64,000 nt of DNA. It comes from Dichetophora obliterata (taxonomy: Eukaryota > Arthropoda > Insecta > Diptera > Sciomyzidae). A model generated the notes under the pieces. It made no database searches, was not told the origin of the DNA, and was given only the letters and a program-made list of their open reading frames with translations. The first letter of the stretch is position 1; the number at the start of each line of letters is the position of its first letter. Made by a program: the position numbers and the translations under genes. The stretch is taken from positions 297,762,708-297,826,707 of the forward strand of contig OY986435.1 in assembly GCA_963920525.1 (NCBI GenBank), read 5' to 3'. Shown here in pieces: positions 43,838-55,394 of the stretch.

Positions 43838-46071
43838 TACTTCCAGCACTCATACAAAGAGCATAAAAAACACATTTTCAGGGTCCACCCTAGTGTAAGA
43901 AAAGTTTTTGAAATTTAAACATCAGGATCGAAATCAGCGACCCCTCATACTGTTAGAACGTATACAAAGAGTATAAAAAAATACACATTTGAAGGGTCCC
44001 TTCCTAGTTTAAAATTTTTTAGAACTCTGGCATAAGATTCTAAATCTACAAATAGTATGAAACAAAAAACACATATTAAGGGTAAACTCTACTAGAAAGA
44101 AACTTTTTAAAATTATAACATCAGATTCGAAATCAGCTCTTCGAAATCAGCTCTTCGAAATCAGATTCGAATATCGGTGATTCCATGTCAAAGCAACCAC
44201 GTTTCTGACATCACTATTTTTGAAAATTTGTAAATTCTCTAGGTGGATAGTACTCCTAAAAAGTTTTATATCTGCGTACTTTTTTTTGGATTTAAAATTT
44301 TGTTTTAAAGATATACACTGAGAAAAATGTCAAAAAATCTTAGAAATACAATAAGTGCATGTATTCAAATAGATGTAGTTTTGAAACCGTAAGTTGTACA
44401 GAAAATAAGTGCATATATTTTAAAGAACTTGTATTTGTGTTTTTGGTGGTATATTTTTTTTTGTAGCATTTTTATAAAAAATAATATTTTTTAACCTGAA
44501 ATTTTCAGACACATTTTTCGTTGTCTTCGTAACAAATTTTTAATATTTTCGTAGTAGTACTGAGTTAAGGCATTAATTTTAAAGACTAACACATACTTTT
44601 AGGTTGGGATTTGAACGATTGCTATTTTTAACGAATTTTTAAAAAAATTCAATTTTTTATGTTAATACCAATGAATATACAAAATAATATATGTTTTTAT
44701 TCAAATAAATCTATTAGTATTCAAATGAAGCCGACAATTTGTAAGCCAAACATTTTTTATTGTTTTTATATTTTTGAAAACTGTTACGATATTTAAAAAT
44801 ATTTTATTTAAAAAAATTCGATGTAAAAACAATAAATATTTTGCAGGCATTTTTTAAAAAATTCGAGAGAGAGAGAGAGAGAGAGAAATGTTTGCAATTA
44901 ATAAATTAACATTAATGAATAATGTTTTTCTTTGGTGCATATAATAAAGAAAACAATCATAAAGTACAAACATTCATTGTGGTCAACGTTTCCTGTAGCA
45001 AGTTGACCTAAAATATTTACAATGCTCATAAAACACAATATTTTAACATTGTACATAATCTGAACATAAAAACTACTTTTAAGTACCGCCATGAGCAAGT
45101 TTTTTTGGAAAGTTTTCTAATTGGCAGCCGCGAAGGCAACAAAACACAATAACGTCTACAATTATTGGCTGTAGCTTCGAATTTCTTTTATGTGTCAATA
45201 AACAACTTTTGCAAACTGTTGTTATGTTCACAACACCATTCGAGGAAGCCCTTGAAGTCTAAACACTGCACAGTGGGACGGAGTTATAGCATAAGTCAAA
45301 TATTTTTTAGTACGGATAAAGTTTTAATGGAATACTTTTGCATAACAAGCGTGCTTAAAGGAATTTTGGCCTGCAATCTTGTCCTCAAATTTTAAATTGT
45401 ATTTTTTTAACATAAAATATGTGAAATGTATTTTTGGGTCGAATTATTTCAGTGTATATCGCGCTGAAATCTGAGTAGCAAGAAATTCAAGGCATGAAAA
45501 CTATTTTGATTGCTTGTGATTTTTTTCTTTTTGTGGGAATCGAACTGATAGTCGGCTAAAGCAGTAAGAACAAGAGTAGCACCAACAACAAAAATACAAA
45601 GCAATGCATGACATGCATGACACTTAAATTCAATATAGCAGAAATGTCAGTAATGGCAAGTAAGTGTTTGTCAGTGTATGTTGTTTGTGTGTGTGTGCGG
45701 AGGTGTTGTTTTGCAATTGCACTTGTTTAAGTGAAACATTTGCATGTTTTTCAACAATTTAGCTAACAACAAAAACTCAAGTACCGTTATTCAATTCTTT
45801 TGCCGACTTACTGCAAAAGTTGTTCCAGTTTAACAACAAGAAAGTGTTGTTTCAAATGACAGATTGTACTATTTTGTTTGTTTTTTGTTATCATTGTCTC
45901 TGAAATTGAGTTTCCAAATAAAAGCGAAAAATGTTAAGCAAATCGAAAGGTAAACAGGTACAAGTAAGTAAATAACTTGGTTGTAGGTGGCTCGAAATGT
46001 AAATTACAGCATTCTATGCCTCAAGAATATAAAAGGTTTAGTGATGTTCCATTGTTAGCTCATTTTGACAT
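43838..46071. other. Spacer with small direct repeats, no gene recognised
   Basis: Bases 44130-44170 repeat TCGAAATCAGCTCT. A GA dinucleotide run is at 44867-44886. Frames at 44898-45098 and 45165-45395 show no family features. GT-rich DNA near 45670-45700 is simple sequence. Confidence 0.5.
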
Positions 46072-46600
46072 TAAGGGTATTCACTAAATTTGTTATGTCC
46101 TGATAACCTGCTAAAGTAAACAAACTTGCTAAGTCCTGTGAAGATTTTGTATCGGAAACGACTAAGCTCCTAGTTAGCAAGTTAACAGGATCAACACTGT
46201 GTTTTGTTCAGCAGGAAATTGTTAAGTGGGAATTTGTTAATGTCAAACTTATTAATGTGGTTTTTAATCGTTTTGTAAATGAGTTCTTGGAAGTACTAAA
46301 TGATTTTTATACAAGAGCTTTATGGCCTAAAACCTGCCTAATGTTAATGAAAATATTGTAATGATTTCAATATATTAAATAATAATGTGCTAAGCAAATG
46401 CATTAACGCACTATGATATAAAAATAAAACCAGATATTGGGCTATCGAGTACTGGTAACCTCGTTGTTCAGGCTTGTCAGCTGATTTTGACTTATTACTT
46501 AAGCACTTGGTTGTTAAATGCCTAAGATTCTATCATATCCTATTAACAGCAGCTATCTTCAATAATTCAGCAAATAATTAGGACTTAAATAAATAAAGTG
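46072..46600. mobile_element. DNA element of the 21926-24634 family, uninterrupted copy B
   Basis: The left end GGTATTCACTAAATTTGTTA and the interior (GTAAGTCCTGTGAAGATTTTGT-like, GCATTAACGCACT, GTCAGCTGATTTTGAC) align with copy A on both sides of its LTR insertion. The right end AGTGAATT is diverged. No target duplication is clear. Its value is that it shows the empty site for the LTR insertion at 22323. Confidence 0.7.
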
Positions 46601-47037
46601 AATTATTCAAAAAATAAAAAATTCATAAGCGTTGTGGTTTTACAATTAAAAAAATATTTTAAAATTTACATAAATTTAATATTTTTTGTCCAATCTTCAA
46701 TTACTTTATGTCCAAAATTGTTAAATTTTCGTTACGGTGAAATTGTTTTTAGTGCATCCTATTTTTGAATAAATATTGTTTGTTTTGCTTATTTAGTTTA
46801 TTGAAACTTAACAAATTTTTTTATTTAAATTCAACCACAATCATGCGAAATAGCTCTTCAATTGATGTAATAACACGAAAATAAATATATTTTCATAAAA
46901 TCATAAAGTCCCTTAATTACATGTCATTCATTAGAGATAAGTCCTTTTAAATTAATCAATCAGCTTTCATATTTATTTGTAATATTTTTGTATGTTTTCG
47001 ATTTTTCGTTGTAACTTTTCGCCATATTTGTATTTTT

Positions 47038-47842
47038 GTATTTATTTTATTTATTTTAGAAATAGTAATGTTTACATATAAGACAGAGTCTTTTGAATGC
47101 ATTAAGCAGTTTAGAATAACAACTAGTTATAAAAAACAGAAAAATAAATATAACTTAAAACTAACATTTAGTGATTTAACAAAAATAATAAATAATAATA
47201 AATATTATAGCAACAGCTAGTCATAAATAACCACAAATCATGAATGAACAAAAAAACATCATTAGATTATTAGATAAAAAAGAAAAACACTTAAATTATT
47301 TTTATTCTATTAGATGAAGAAGTAGTAAGTTTAGATAGATTTAATAGATAGAAGATAGTATTAAGAAAAGTATTCGAAAATTTCATGCTTAAAGTTGCGT
47401 TTGTTTTGAATAATTTTAATTCTTAGAGGTAACGAGTTCCAAATTCTGCTAGCGTTTACAAAGAAGAGTCTGTTTGAGTTTAAAAAATTGTATCTCGGGA
47501 TAATAAGGTTCATTTTTCTATTCGATCGGCAAAATTGTAACTTATCAAATAAATATTTAGGTGTTTTATGTAAATCAAATTATGCAAAAATATGCAGTTC
47601 CTGGCATCCAGATAATTGAACATTTTGCAACCAAGTATTTGATTGCTCAAATGACTAACGCGGTCAAACTTTCTGAGGCCATAAACATATCTGACAGCGT
47701 TATTAAAAGCTTGTTGTAACTTTAGTTTGGACCTCGAATCAAGTTTACTATACACAACATCTGAGTACGTAATGAATGGCATTATAAGCTGGAGTACCAA
47801 ATTTCTCCTAGTGTCGACGGGTACAAATGATGCTGTCCACCT
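47038..47842 (-). mobile_element. LINE 3' fragment (same family as 39090-41100)
   Basis: The minus-strand frame 47857-47510 contains F-V-P-V-D-T-R-R-N-L-V-L-Q-L-I-M-P-F, matching the other copy's V-E-I-R-R-K-L-V-L-Q-L. It also has R-Y-V-Y-G-L and N-Y-L-D-A-R-N-C-I-F-L-H. A 3' untranslated region follows and ends in a TAAA-type tail (TTTA on the plus strand at 47038-47062). The left part of the protein is missing at about 47842, where the plus-strand LINE begins. Only the C-terminal thumb region remains. Confidence 0.8.
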
Positions 47843-47923
47843 CAGGTTCCACCTCACCTCAGAGTTTCAGCCTAAGAATAAGCCTAGAGGGACGACTCAA
47901 GCCGCTCGTCAATCCCAAAAAAA

Positions 47924-48928
47924 CTGAATAGGCTATCACTTTACTATCAAAATGTAAGGGGATTACGCTCCAAGACGCGAGACATATTTTTAATGTCTCA
48001 GAATTTCTCTGAGGATACTATCACACTGACTGAAACTTGGTTAAACGGAAGCATTGCTGACTTAGAATTGTTTGATAACAGTTTTGAAGTTTATAGAAGA
48101 GATAGACACGCTGACAATACTTCTGCTGTCGGTGGAGGTGTCTTATAAACTGTAAGGAACTCCTTCGTTAGTTCCATTATTGTTATTCCCTGCTCTGCTA
48201 ACATCGTACTTGTATGCGTTAAGGTTGTACATTGCAATTCTAATGTATATCTTATTAATGCATACGTTCCTCCTAAGAGCAGTGTAGAAGCTTCTGCAAG
48301 CCTTGCGGATTGCATAGAATACGTTATAAGCATAATTGACGTTAATGACGACATTTTATTGTTAGGTGATTTTAATCTGCCTGACTTGAAATGGGAATCT
48401 TCTGACGATGATACATATTTTTGTGCATCTAATTCGAAGACACACCAAGAGCATATATTTGTTGACAATATATGTTCTGACTTACAACAAGTGAGTTGTA
48501 TTTATAATAGTCGTGAAAGACTTCTTGACCTGGTCTTAACTACAGACAGTAACAATGTGATTGTTGAGAGGGCCCCTCATGCTTTGACTGCTGTTGATGA
48601 ATACCATCCACCATTGACCATATGGTACAAATCAGACAGGGATAATAAAGTAAAGTCTAACTCAACAGATAAAGTTTGTGACTTCAATTTTAAAAAAACT
48701 GACTTTTTGAAGTTGAATCATTTACTTCAAAGTAAACTTGATGTAATTTTAGAATATGTTAATAATAACACTCTTGATGATTCAATTAATTTTTTTTATA
48801 TGGAAATCTGTGCTATGTTTTCTCTGTCTGTGCCGTATAGCCTCAAATTTACGAAAAATTGTGCTTACCCCTGGTACACAAAGGACTTAGAGATTCTTCG
48901 CAACAGCAGGAATATGGGACTTGAATGA
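47924..48928 (+). pseudogene. LINE apurinic-like endonuclease
   Basis: The frame starts beside the ORF1 stop with Y-Y-Q-N-V-R-G-L-R-S-K, the N-x-R-G-L motif of Jockey-type endonucleases. T-E-T-W-L-N follows (about 48030), carrying the catalytic glutamate. After a TAA at 48146 the same frame resumes and shows L-I-N-A-Y-V-P-P (about 48250) and L-L-G-D-F-N-L-P-D-L-K-W (about 48360). The usual S-D-H near the end is replaced by D-E-Y-H-P-P. The domain nicks target DNA to prime copying. Only one stop breaks it. Confidence 0.85.
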
Positions 48929-49236
48929 CCTAGAAATCTACAAGCGTTTATTGCTGGATTTTGAAAATTGCTCAGCTACCTTAAATCAACATTATTTAGA
49001 CAGTATTAAGCTGAGAATATTGTTTGATCCAAAGAAATTCTGGGGTTTCATAAACATAAAAAAAAAAAATCTGATGGATTCCCTTCATCATTTAAAACCT
49101 CTGTCGGATTTACTGACGATCCCGTCGTAATTTGTTGACTATTTGCCAATGTCGTTTTAAGAGTAATTTTGTTCGGACTCTTTTAATCCTGATGAAGAGT
49201 AATTTGAATATATACTTTTTACCCTGGGTTCCGTTG

Positions 49237-50755
49237 AATTCTATATCCTTTACTTCAGAGGATATTTTGAAGCATATTGGATTGATCGATGAGGATTTTA
49301 ATGCTGGACCTGACGGAATTGCGATTGCGGAACGATGCGATTCTTTTCTAAGTCAACAACTGTCCATGTTATTCAATAAATCAATTAGCGAAAGTATTTT
49401 TCCACTTTTTTGGAAAATATCTTTTATAATTCCTGTTCATAAAAAAGATTGTAAGAACGATATCAACAACTACAGGCCTATCGCGAAACTGTCGTCGATT
49501 CCAAAATTTTTTGGGCGGCTCGTGTATGAAAATTCACTGTGGGAAGGTCATGACAACTCGTCAGCATGGATTTGTAACTGGCAGATCCACTGTGTTTAAT
49601 CTCCTCGATTTTACAACGTTTTACTTAAATTCATTTTATTCAGGGAACCAGGTCAACTGTATTTACACTGATTTTAGTAAAACATTTGATAAACTGCCAC
49701 ACAAATTAATTCTATTTAAACTAAAATTAATGGGTTTTCCACAATTTTTTGTAAGCTGGATTCAATCGTATCTGACAGAGCGATCTTACCAAATACGATT
49801 TCGAGGCGTATTGTCAGCTGAATTTATTGCTGAATCAGGTGTTCCTCAAGGTAGCCACCTTGGTCCACTTCTGTTCATTTTAGCCATTAATGATGTAACC
49901 CACATCATCAAACACTCTCATCTACTTATCTATGCAGATGATATGAAAATATACAGAACAATAGATGCTAAAGACAATTCAGATCTGCTCCAGTCTGATT
50001 TGAAATCCTTTGAAATTTGGTGTTCTAAAAACAATATGTTTCTAAATCCAGATAAATGCCAAACTATGACCTTTTCGCGAAAAAGGAATAAATTAATTTT
50101 TGATTATAAAATAAAAGATACTGCATTAAGTCGTGTAGATCCTGTCAAAGATTTGGGTATATGCATGGATTCTAAGCTATCGTTTAACGTTCATATTGAT
50201 TACATTTGTAAAAAAGCATCTTCTATGCTCGGGTTTATGAAACGCTGGGCCAAAGAATTTAATAGTATGATCACAACTACAACGCTGTATTATGCAATTG
50301 TGCGACCTCACTTAGAGTATGCAAGTCAAGTTTGGTCCTCAAGTTACAATGTACATGTTGAACTTATAGAGAGAATCCAAAAACGTTTTGTTCGGTTTGC
50401 TCTAAGGGGCTTAAGTGCAACTGACACTTTAAACCTTCCTCTTTATGAGGATCGTTCAAAACTATTAAAAATGCAATCTTTGAATGAGAGAAGGAAGTCT
50501 GCAGATATCGTCTATTTACACCAACTCATAACTGGTGTATTCGATTCACCAGAACTCCTAACTCTTATAAATTTTAACACTAACCGTAGAAGCATTAGAA
50601 ATGCTAACAATTTAATTTACTTACCTTTTAGTAGAACAAATTATAAGGCTACTGCTCCTTTACATCGCATGAGTACCTTTGTTAACAACTGTAGCTTTTT
50701 TGATGTTAACTTATCGGAAGGTCAACTCAAAAGTAGATTGAAAACTAATGTATGA
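49237..50755 (+). pseudogene. LINE reverse transcriptase, active site intact
   Basis: The first frame has F-N-A-G-P-D-G-I-A and F-I-I-P-V-H-K-K, then N-N-Y-R-P-I-A. After a frame change near 49553 come T-R-Q-H-G-F-V-T-G-R-S-T, Y-T-D-F-S-K-T-F-D, G-V-P-Q-G-S-H-L-G-P-L and L-L-I-Y-A-D-D-M-K-I-Y (about 49926-49958), so catalytic aspartates are kept. K-D-L-G-I-C-M-D-S-K-L and R-P-H-L-E-Y-A-S-Q-V-W mark the thumb. The stop is at 50755. The long open frame of 414 codons after 49511 suggests modest age. Confidence 0.9.
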
Positions 50756-51118
50756 CTATATCTATGTAAAAGCATGGTTAGTTGTTATGTCTTGTGTTGT
50801 CCCTGAGCCCAACCCATATTATGCTGGGTAAATTTTTCTCACTTTAGATTGTTTTGGACCACTCTTATCGATATCATTGAGATATTTTAATGTTATTTGG
50901 GCTGGTTCTTAAAATGATCTAATGCGGAGAAAGTGCGAAAAAGTTGTAGTAGCTGAACTCTTTTGTTATTGCATGTTATAAAATTAAAAAAAAAATTTAA
51001 AAATTTTAAAAAATATTTCGTTTGCTTAATGATTAGTGCTAGTTAAGAAATATTATATCTTATAACACTAAGAACTGCAAATAATAAGTAAATAATTAAA
51101 TAAATAAATAAATAAAAG

Positions 51119-52032
51119 AGGGAAACCTAAGTAAATCACGAAAAATAGGCGTTTTTTAGGTTTTTTTCTTGCTCACTGAAAATTTTAAGCAAAAATCTAT
51201 AACAAATGTTTTATAATATAAGTATTAATAAACAAAATGAATTTTTTTTTAATTTCAATACAAAATGGTGGCTGTGCAGCGCTTGTTGACGGGATTTTGA
51301 AGAGCCTTGTCTGGTGGAACCTTGAGCCCGGGTCTTGACTGTCGTGGGAAAGGTCCTTCGGGGTTCATTCGCTCTGACTGTGGTTAGACCAGGAAGGTCG
51401 GTGTGAGTTACACTTAAGTTGAACTCGGGTTGTAATTCCCTTAAATTACTAAGAGAATGATGGTAGATTAAACTCTCGTTATTTCAAACAGTAAATGTTA
51501 GGATGGTAAGCAACTACCGGATCAATATACTGTTACCTTTGGAATTTGAGAACAGGCGACGGGAAAACCTAAATAGTCTGAGTTGTGTCCACAAATGATT
51601 GAGGAACCTGACGACATACGCGACAGGCCTTAGTATGCTCGCTTCCTAGGTTTCGTGTCAAAGCTCCTCATTTGATCAGTGTGACGAAGTTCCGTGCCAA
51701 AAAGTAAGAGTTATATTATCGGTATTGATACCGATATGACCCCAGGTTATTTAAATAACCTAGTCATGTATAAATTTAAGTGGCTGAATGTGTCATGGTC
51801 ATGAATATAGTCAATCTGACAGTACAATGTTGGTCAGTGCTATGATATTAGGGGAACCTTTCTGGTGGATCTTTTGAATTCCGAAGCGGCGTTGGCCGAC
51901 GCTTCTCATTTGTCCCAAGCTTTGGAGCACCATAAAATTAAGCCATCGCTGCAGGGTCTACGTTAAATACATAGAGGATTTCAGTCAGTTTAGTGCATGC
52001 TTTTACGTAGTAGTGACTTCTTAAGATCAGAA
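51119..52032. other. Unassigned GC-richer block with two perfect palindromes
   Basis: From about 51246 to 51960 the sequence is clearly richer in G and C than the flanks, has no long frame, and contains related phrases TCTGGTGGAACCTT (51310) and TCTGGTGGATCTTTT (51859). It also holds palindromes at 51717-51736 (TATCGGTAT/ATACCGATA) and 51744-51761 (AGGTTATTTAAATAACCT). It could be the 5' region of another retrotransposon, or the left end of the PIF/Harbinger element that follows. Neither could be shown. Confidence 0.45.
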
Positions 52033-52894
52033 TGGCAACTCTGGCGGTTTATTGTACAGAAAAATTGATTGCCCAACTTTCCAAAAACACATCGCTAGAG
52101 GAAAACCAATTGGAAAATATGGCAGAAGCGGTAAATATAAGAAATACACAATTTTATTAACTATTTATTAAATGTAAACAACAGAAATCGTAGGTAAGAA
52201 GGCGTGAGCACAACTGGAGCATTGCTAAAAAGGAATGTTTGCGGGAGCTGATGAGTGCTCACATAAATATAGTTGAGATTAAAGCTAACGACTTGAAAAT
52301 TATCAGCAAAAAGAAAGCTGCTTGGAGCGCCATTAGAGTGGACATGTTGGCCTCTGGCTATAATAGGGACGTACCACGGTTGAAACAGCAGTGGATGAGG
52401 ATGAATTAGGGTGCTAAAAGGGCGGTGGCGGATGTAAGGAAGGCGACTACAGCTACAGGAAATGTTAAGAATATTCAAAGTCCATGTCCACTTCAAATCC
52501 AGTCCATGTTAGAAATTGATTTTGAGGATGATACCATTTTAATAGACAGCGATAATGTTGCAACTACGCCGATTATAGCTCCGAGTAGCCCAGTTGAATG
52601 CTCGCCATCTGACTATGTTCCTGTAGCACAAGATGCTTTTGCCGGTCAACGAGCCTATCCACAGCGAAGGATTGCGGGAGAAATTGCGGAATCTTAAAAA
52701 ATCCGCAACCAAAACATATGTGATAAGGGGAAGGCAACTTCTCAAAAGAATCGGCATAGACGGATGAGCTTCATTTGATAAAGATGGAGCAACTTAAGAC
52801 TGAAATTGAATTACTAAAAAGACAACAAGAGCAGTCAAATGAGCTACACGTTTTGAAGTGTGTACTTCTTCGCCTTCAGATAAAGAAGCATAAT
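52033..52894 (+). pseudogene. Harbinger Myb/SANT-like DNA-binding protein
   Basis: Exon 1 (52033-52130) encodes M-A-T-L-A-V-Y-C-T-E-K-L-I-A. The intron (52131-52193, 63 bases) begins GTAAAT and ends TCGTAG. Exon 2 begins V-R-R-R-E-H-N-W and continues K-K-A-A-W-S-A-I and V-P-R-L-K-Q-Q-W-M-R-M, the tryptophan-spaced helices of a Myb/SANT-like or MADF-type domain. A TAG near 52408 interrupts the frame after M-N. Then A-K-R-A-V-A-D-V-R-K continues to a TAA at 52693-52695. A shifted frame at about 52770-52894 encodes a leucine-rich coiled coil, M-E-Q-L-K-T-E-I-E-L-L-K, and ends K-K-H-N, the expected C-terminus of such proteins. Confidence 0.75.
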
Positions 52895-53378
52895 TAAAAT
52901 TTGAAATTTCCATTTGGAATTCAGAAAAAATTATTTGGAATTTAGGAAAGATCAATTGAAATTCACGTTTTATGATTTTTTCCAAATTTCTGAATTTCAA
53001 TTAAAATTTTTGAATTTCAATTTATCTTTTCTGAATTTAAATTGTTTTTTTTTCTAATTTGCAATTGTCAATGGTGTAGTTTTGAGATGTCTTCAGAATA
53101 GACTTTCTGTTTTTTATATAAATAGTGCCTTAATGACATTTAAACTTAAAAGACTCAACTTAAACATAGCTGTTTCTTTTTTAATTAGTTTATATACTCT
53201 ATAAGAGTTTGTTGGTGCATGCTTTTTTCAGTTATAAGAATGAATTAAAAAAACTGGACTTATAAATAAATTTAAATTTTTTCATTGTTTTTATAAATAA
53301 ATTTTTGCAATAAATACTTCTTATTTTATAAACAAATAAATTCAGTTTTCAATATAATTAGAGAAGTGCCAATGTAAT

Positions 53379-54952
53379 TTAAAAGTAAGTATTGATAAAT
53401 GCGCTTCTGTGCACTCTTCCAGAATTCGATGAGGATACTTTATGACCTCACTGCTGTTCAATGTTCGGCTAGCAGTGTAATCAGTGTCCAAATATAAAAC
53501 AAAAATATCTTATATAAAACAGTATATAATTTTATGGGAAAAACACTTACAATAAAAATTTCGTTCCTTCGCAATATTGTGGAGTACGGCAACAGCTACA
53601 ACTATATTCTTAGCTGTGTTCAGGTTAACTCTCAGCCTTTCAAGTATTGATCGAAACTTCGATTTAAGCTACCCATTTAAGCATTCAATCTTGGTACAAG
53701 TCGCAATATGGCTTCTGTTATATCTAAAACAGCAAACATTTAAAAAATTACTTCAGAAAAAGTAGACATAAAGGAAAGAGAATTTGAATAAAAAAAAAAA
53801 AAGTTTTATTACTATACATTTTATTACTATAGGTATGCAAAAATAGATTTTTAACCATGAGATTTAATTGGAAAGAGATAGTGTTATAGGGGTAATTTTT
53901 CCACATAAATAATTTTTGAGACTAGAATTTTTTGTAGAAAATACTAAAACAACATTTTGGAAAAAAATTAAGATTAAAAAGATATACACTGACTTAACGT
54001 ACAGTTAAACAATTTTTGTAAAAGTGCTCTCATTGAAAAAAAAAATTAATTTGAAACTCACTTTAATTTACCTTTGCTTCTTAGGAGTTGCAGGATTTCT
54101 AACTGGAATCAACAAAATTGTTGAGTTAGGGTAGCCTGCGTCGCCAAGTAAGATCCCATTGTGATATAGTTTGCTTACTTCTAAGCGAGTTTTCAGTTGG
54201 CAGGTGTTCCAAATTCGAGCATCGTGTTTTGAATCACGGGATTTCGCAACGATATCGAGAATTCTGCAATTTGCATAGCACATAATCTGGTGGATTGATA
54301 GAGAGGAAAGTTTTTGCATATGCAAAAGGTATATTTAGGTAAAATACCTGTACATTCAAAGAATAATATCCTATCCCTTTAAGGTAATGACCCGCTATTT
54401 CTATACCAACGTTTTTTGTCGGACACTTTATGCGTACGTGGGTGCAGTCGATAGCTCCAATTACTGTGGGGAATCTAGCAATACTGTAAAATTGATTTTT
54501 AACTTCAGTTATATCATTGCTATTTGGAAAGCTAATTAAATGTGGTAGCAATAAGGCAATACGTCTCGAAATATATTTAATTATTCTTCCGAAAGTAGCC
54601 TGAAATAATCCATGAGGGTCAGCTATTTTATAAATAACATTATATCAGCTAAATTATATTAATATTTTAATTTTTGCAAAGTATATTTATTAGATAATTA
54701 ATGTCCTAGCAAAGATCGTTCAGGACTACATAAATTTATTAAAAAATTAAATAACTTACCAATATCGCTCTGATGCACATTTCTAATAAAAAATCGCAAA
54801 ACGCACAGAACTTGGATGCTTACCGGCACTGGAAGACCTCGTTTGAAGCTAGCTTCTTCAATGCCTAAAGCATCAATTAAAAACTGAGCTGTGACTTTGT
54901 CATACCTGTATCGGCTGTAAAAGTCGTCATCTTCTAGCTCAAAAGGGTTCAA
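53379..54952 (-). pseudogene. PIF/Harbinger transposase (HARBI1-like), five exons
   Basis: The exon model joins in phase. Exon 1 is 54952-54760, M-N-P-F-E-L-E-D-D-D-F, 5' site GTAAGT. Exon 2 is 54622-54348, with V-I-G-A-I-D-C-T-H-V-R-I, the first catalytic aspartate. Exon 3 is 54286-54072, with S-K-H-D-A-R-I-W and L-L-G-D-A-G-Y-P, the second and third acidic sites. Exon 4 is 53723-53551, R-Y-N-R-S-H and A-V-L-H-N-I-A. Exon 5 is about 53450-53379, ending I-N-T-Y-F. Introns are 137, 61, 348 and about 100 bases, with GT-AG ends for the first three. The nuclease cuts element ends at TTA or TAA targets. A TAG in exon 4 (replacing the usual W or F before L-K) and a TGA in exon 5 break it, but all catalytic residues remain. 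Confidence 0.8.
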
Positions 54953-55117
54953 TCTTTTTTTATATGTTTTTAAAATTACTGAACAAACTATTGTCGTTTA
55001 ATATGTCGAAATCTCTTTCTATTCTCTCTAAATGAAACATTTTCCATTTCTTCACCATAACAATTACTTCTTAATAGATTGCTAACTTTCTTAGTTACAG
55101 CTTTCCTTGTTTTAAAC

Positions 55118-55245
55118 TTAAAGCATACTTTAAGCGGTAGAGTATACTCTAACTAGACTATGATTGACTTAAAGTATACTTTATTTAAAAGTACACTTTA
55201 TTGAATTTAAAGTGAACTTTATTTTGACTATGATAATGAGCCAAT
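55118..55245. repeat. Subterminal palindromic repeats of the Harbinger element
   Basis: Short palindromes of the type AAAGTnnACTTT occur at 55118-55133, 55171-55182, 55189-55200 and 55209-55220, with AGAGTATACTCT at 55139-55150. GACTATGAT occurs at 55156-55164 and 55226-55234. Such clusters near ends could be binding sites for the transposase or its Myb partner (inference). Confidence 0.55.
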
Positions 55246-55394
55246 GCTGTTTTCCGTACCTCTTTTAAAATTTTTTTACTAAAAATAAAATAAATTCATT
55301 ATTTTTAATGCGATCCTCACTTTCAAGATATCGTTGAAAAGGTTTTGCAAACTCTATTCCTGGTGAGAATTTCTTAAATTTTTACATATTACTT

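Larger units (their letters stand above)
47840..51118 (+). mobile_element. Non-LTR retrotransposon (Jockey/CR1-type), nearly complete over EN and RT
   Basis: The element holds the last codons of an ORF1 (ending at 47927) and endonuclease (47924-48928). Reverse transcriptase follows (about 49237-50755), then a 3' untranslated region and a TAAA tail at 51078-51118. ORF1 is truncated at its 5' side. It abuts the oppositely oriented LINE at 47842. Frameshifts near 48930-49240 and 49550 and a stop at 48146 make it inactive, but the second half of the reverse transcriptase is intact. Confidence 0.9.
52033..55245. mobile_element. PIF/Harbinger DNA transposon with two convergent genes
   Basis: A plus-strand Myb/SANT-like gene (52033 to about 52894) and a minus-strand DDE transposase (54952 to about 53379) face each other. 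This is the usual two-gene arrangement of PIF/Harbinger elements, in which the Myb-like protein helps the transposase bind DNA and enter the nucleus. The right end is put at about 55245, after a cluster of subterminal repeats. No matching left terminal repeat was found, so boundaries are provisional. Both genes carry inactivating changes. Confidence 0.8.

Noticed and set aside
44310..44340. Another end of the CACGCAGAGAAAA MITE (CACTGAGAAAAATG)
   Set aside because: Only about ten loosely matching bases and no internal similarity to copies A or B.
48091..48468. 125-codon minus frame
   Set aside because: Antisense to the LINE endonuclease on the plus strand.
53577..53765. 62-codon plus frame
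   Set aside because: Antisense to exon 4 of the Harbinger transposase.
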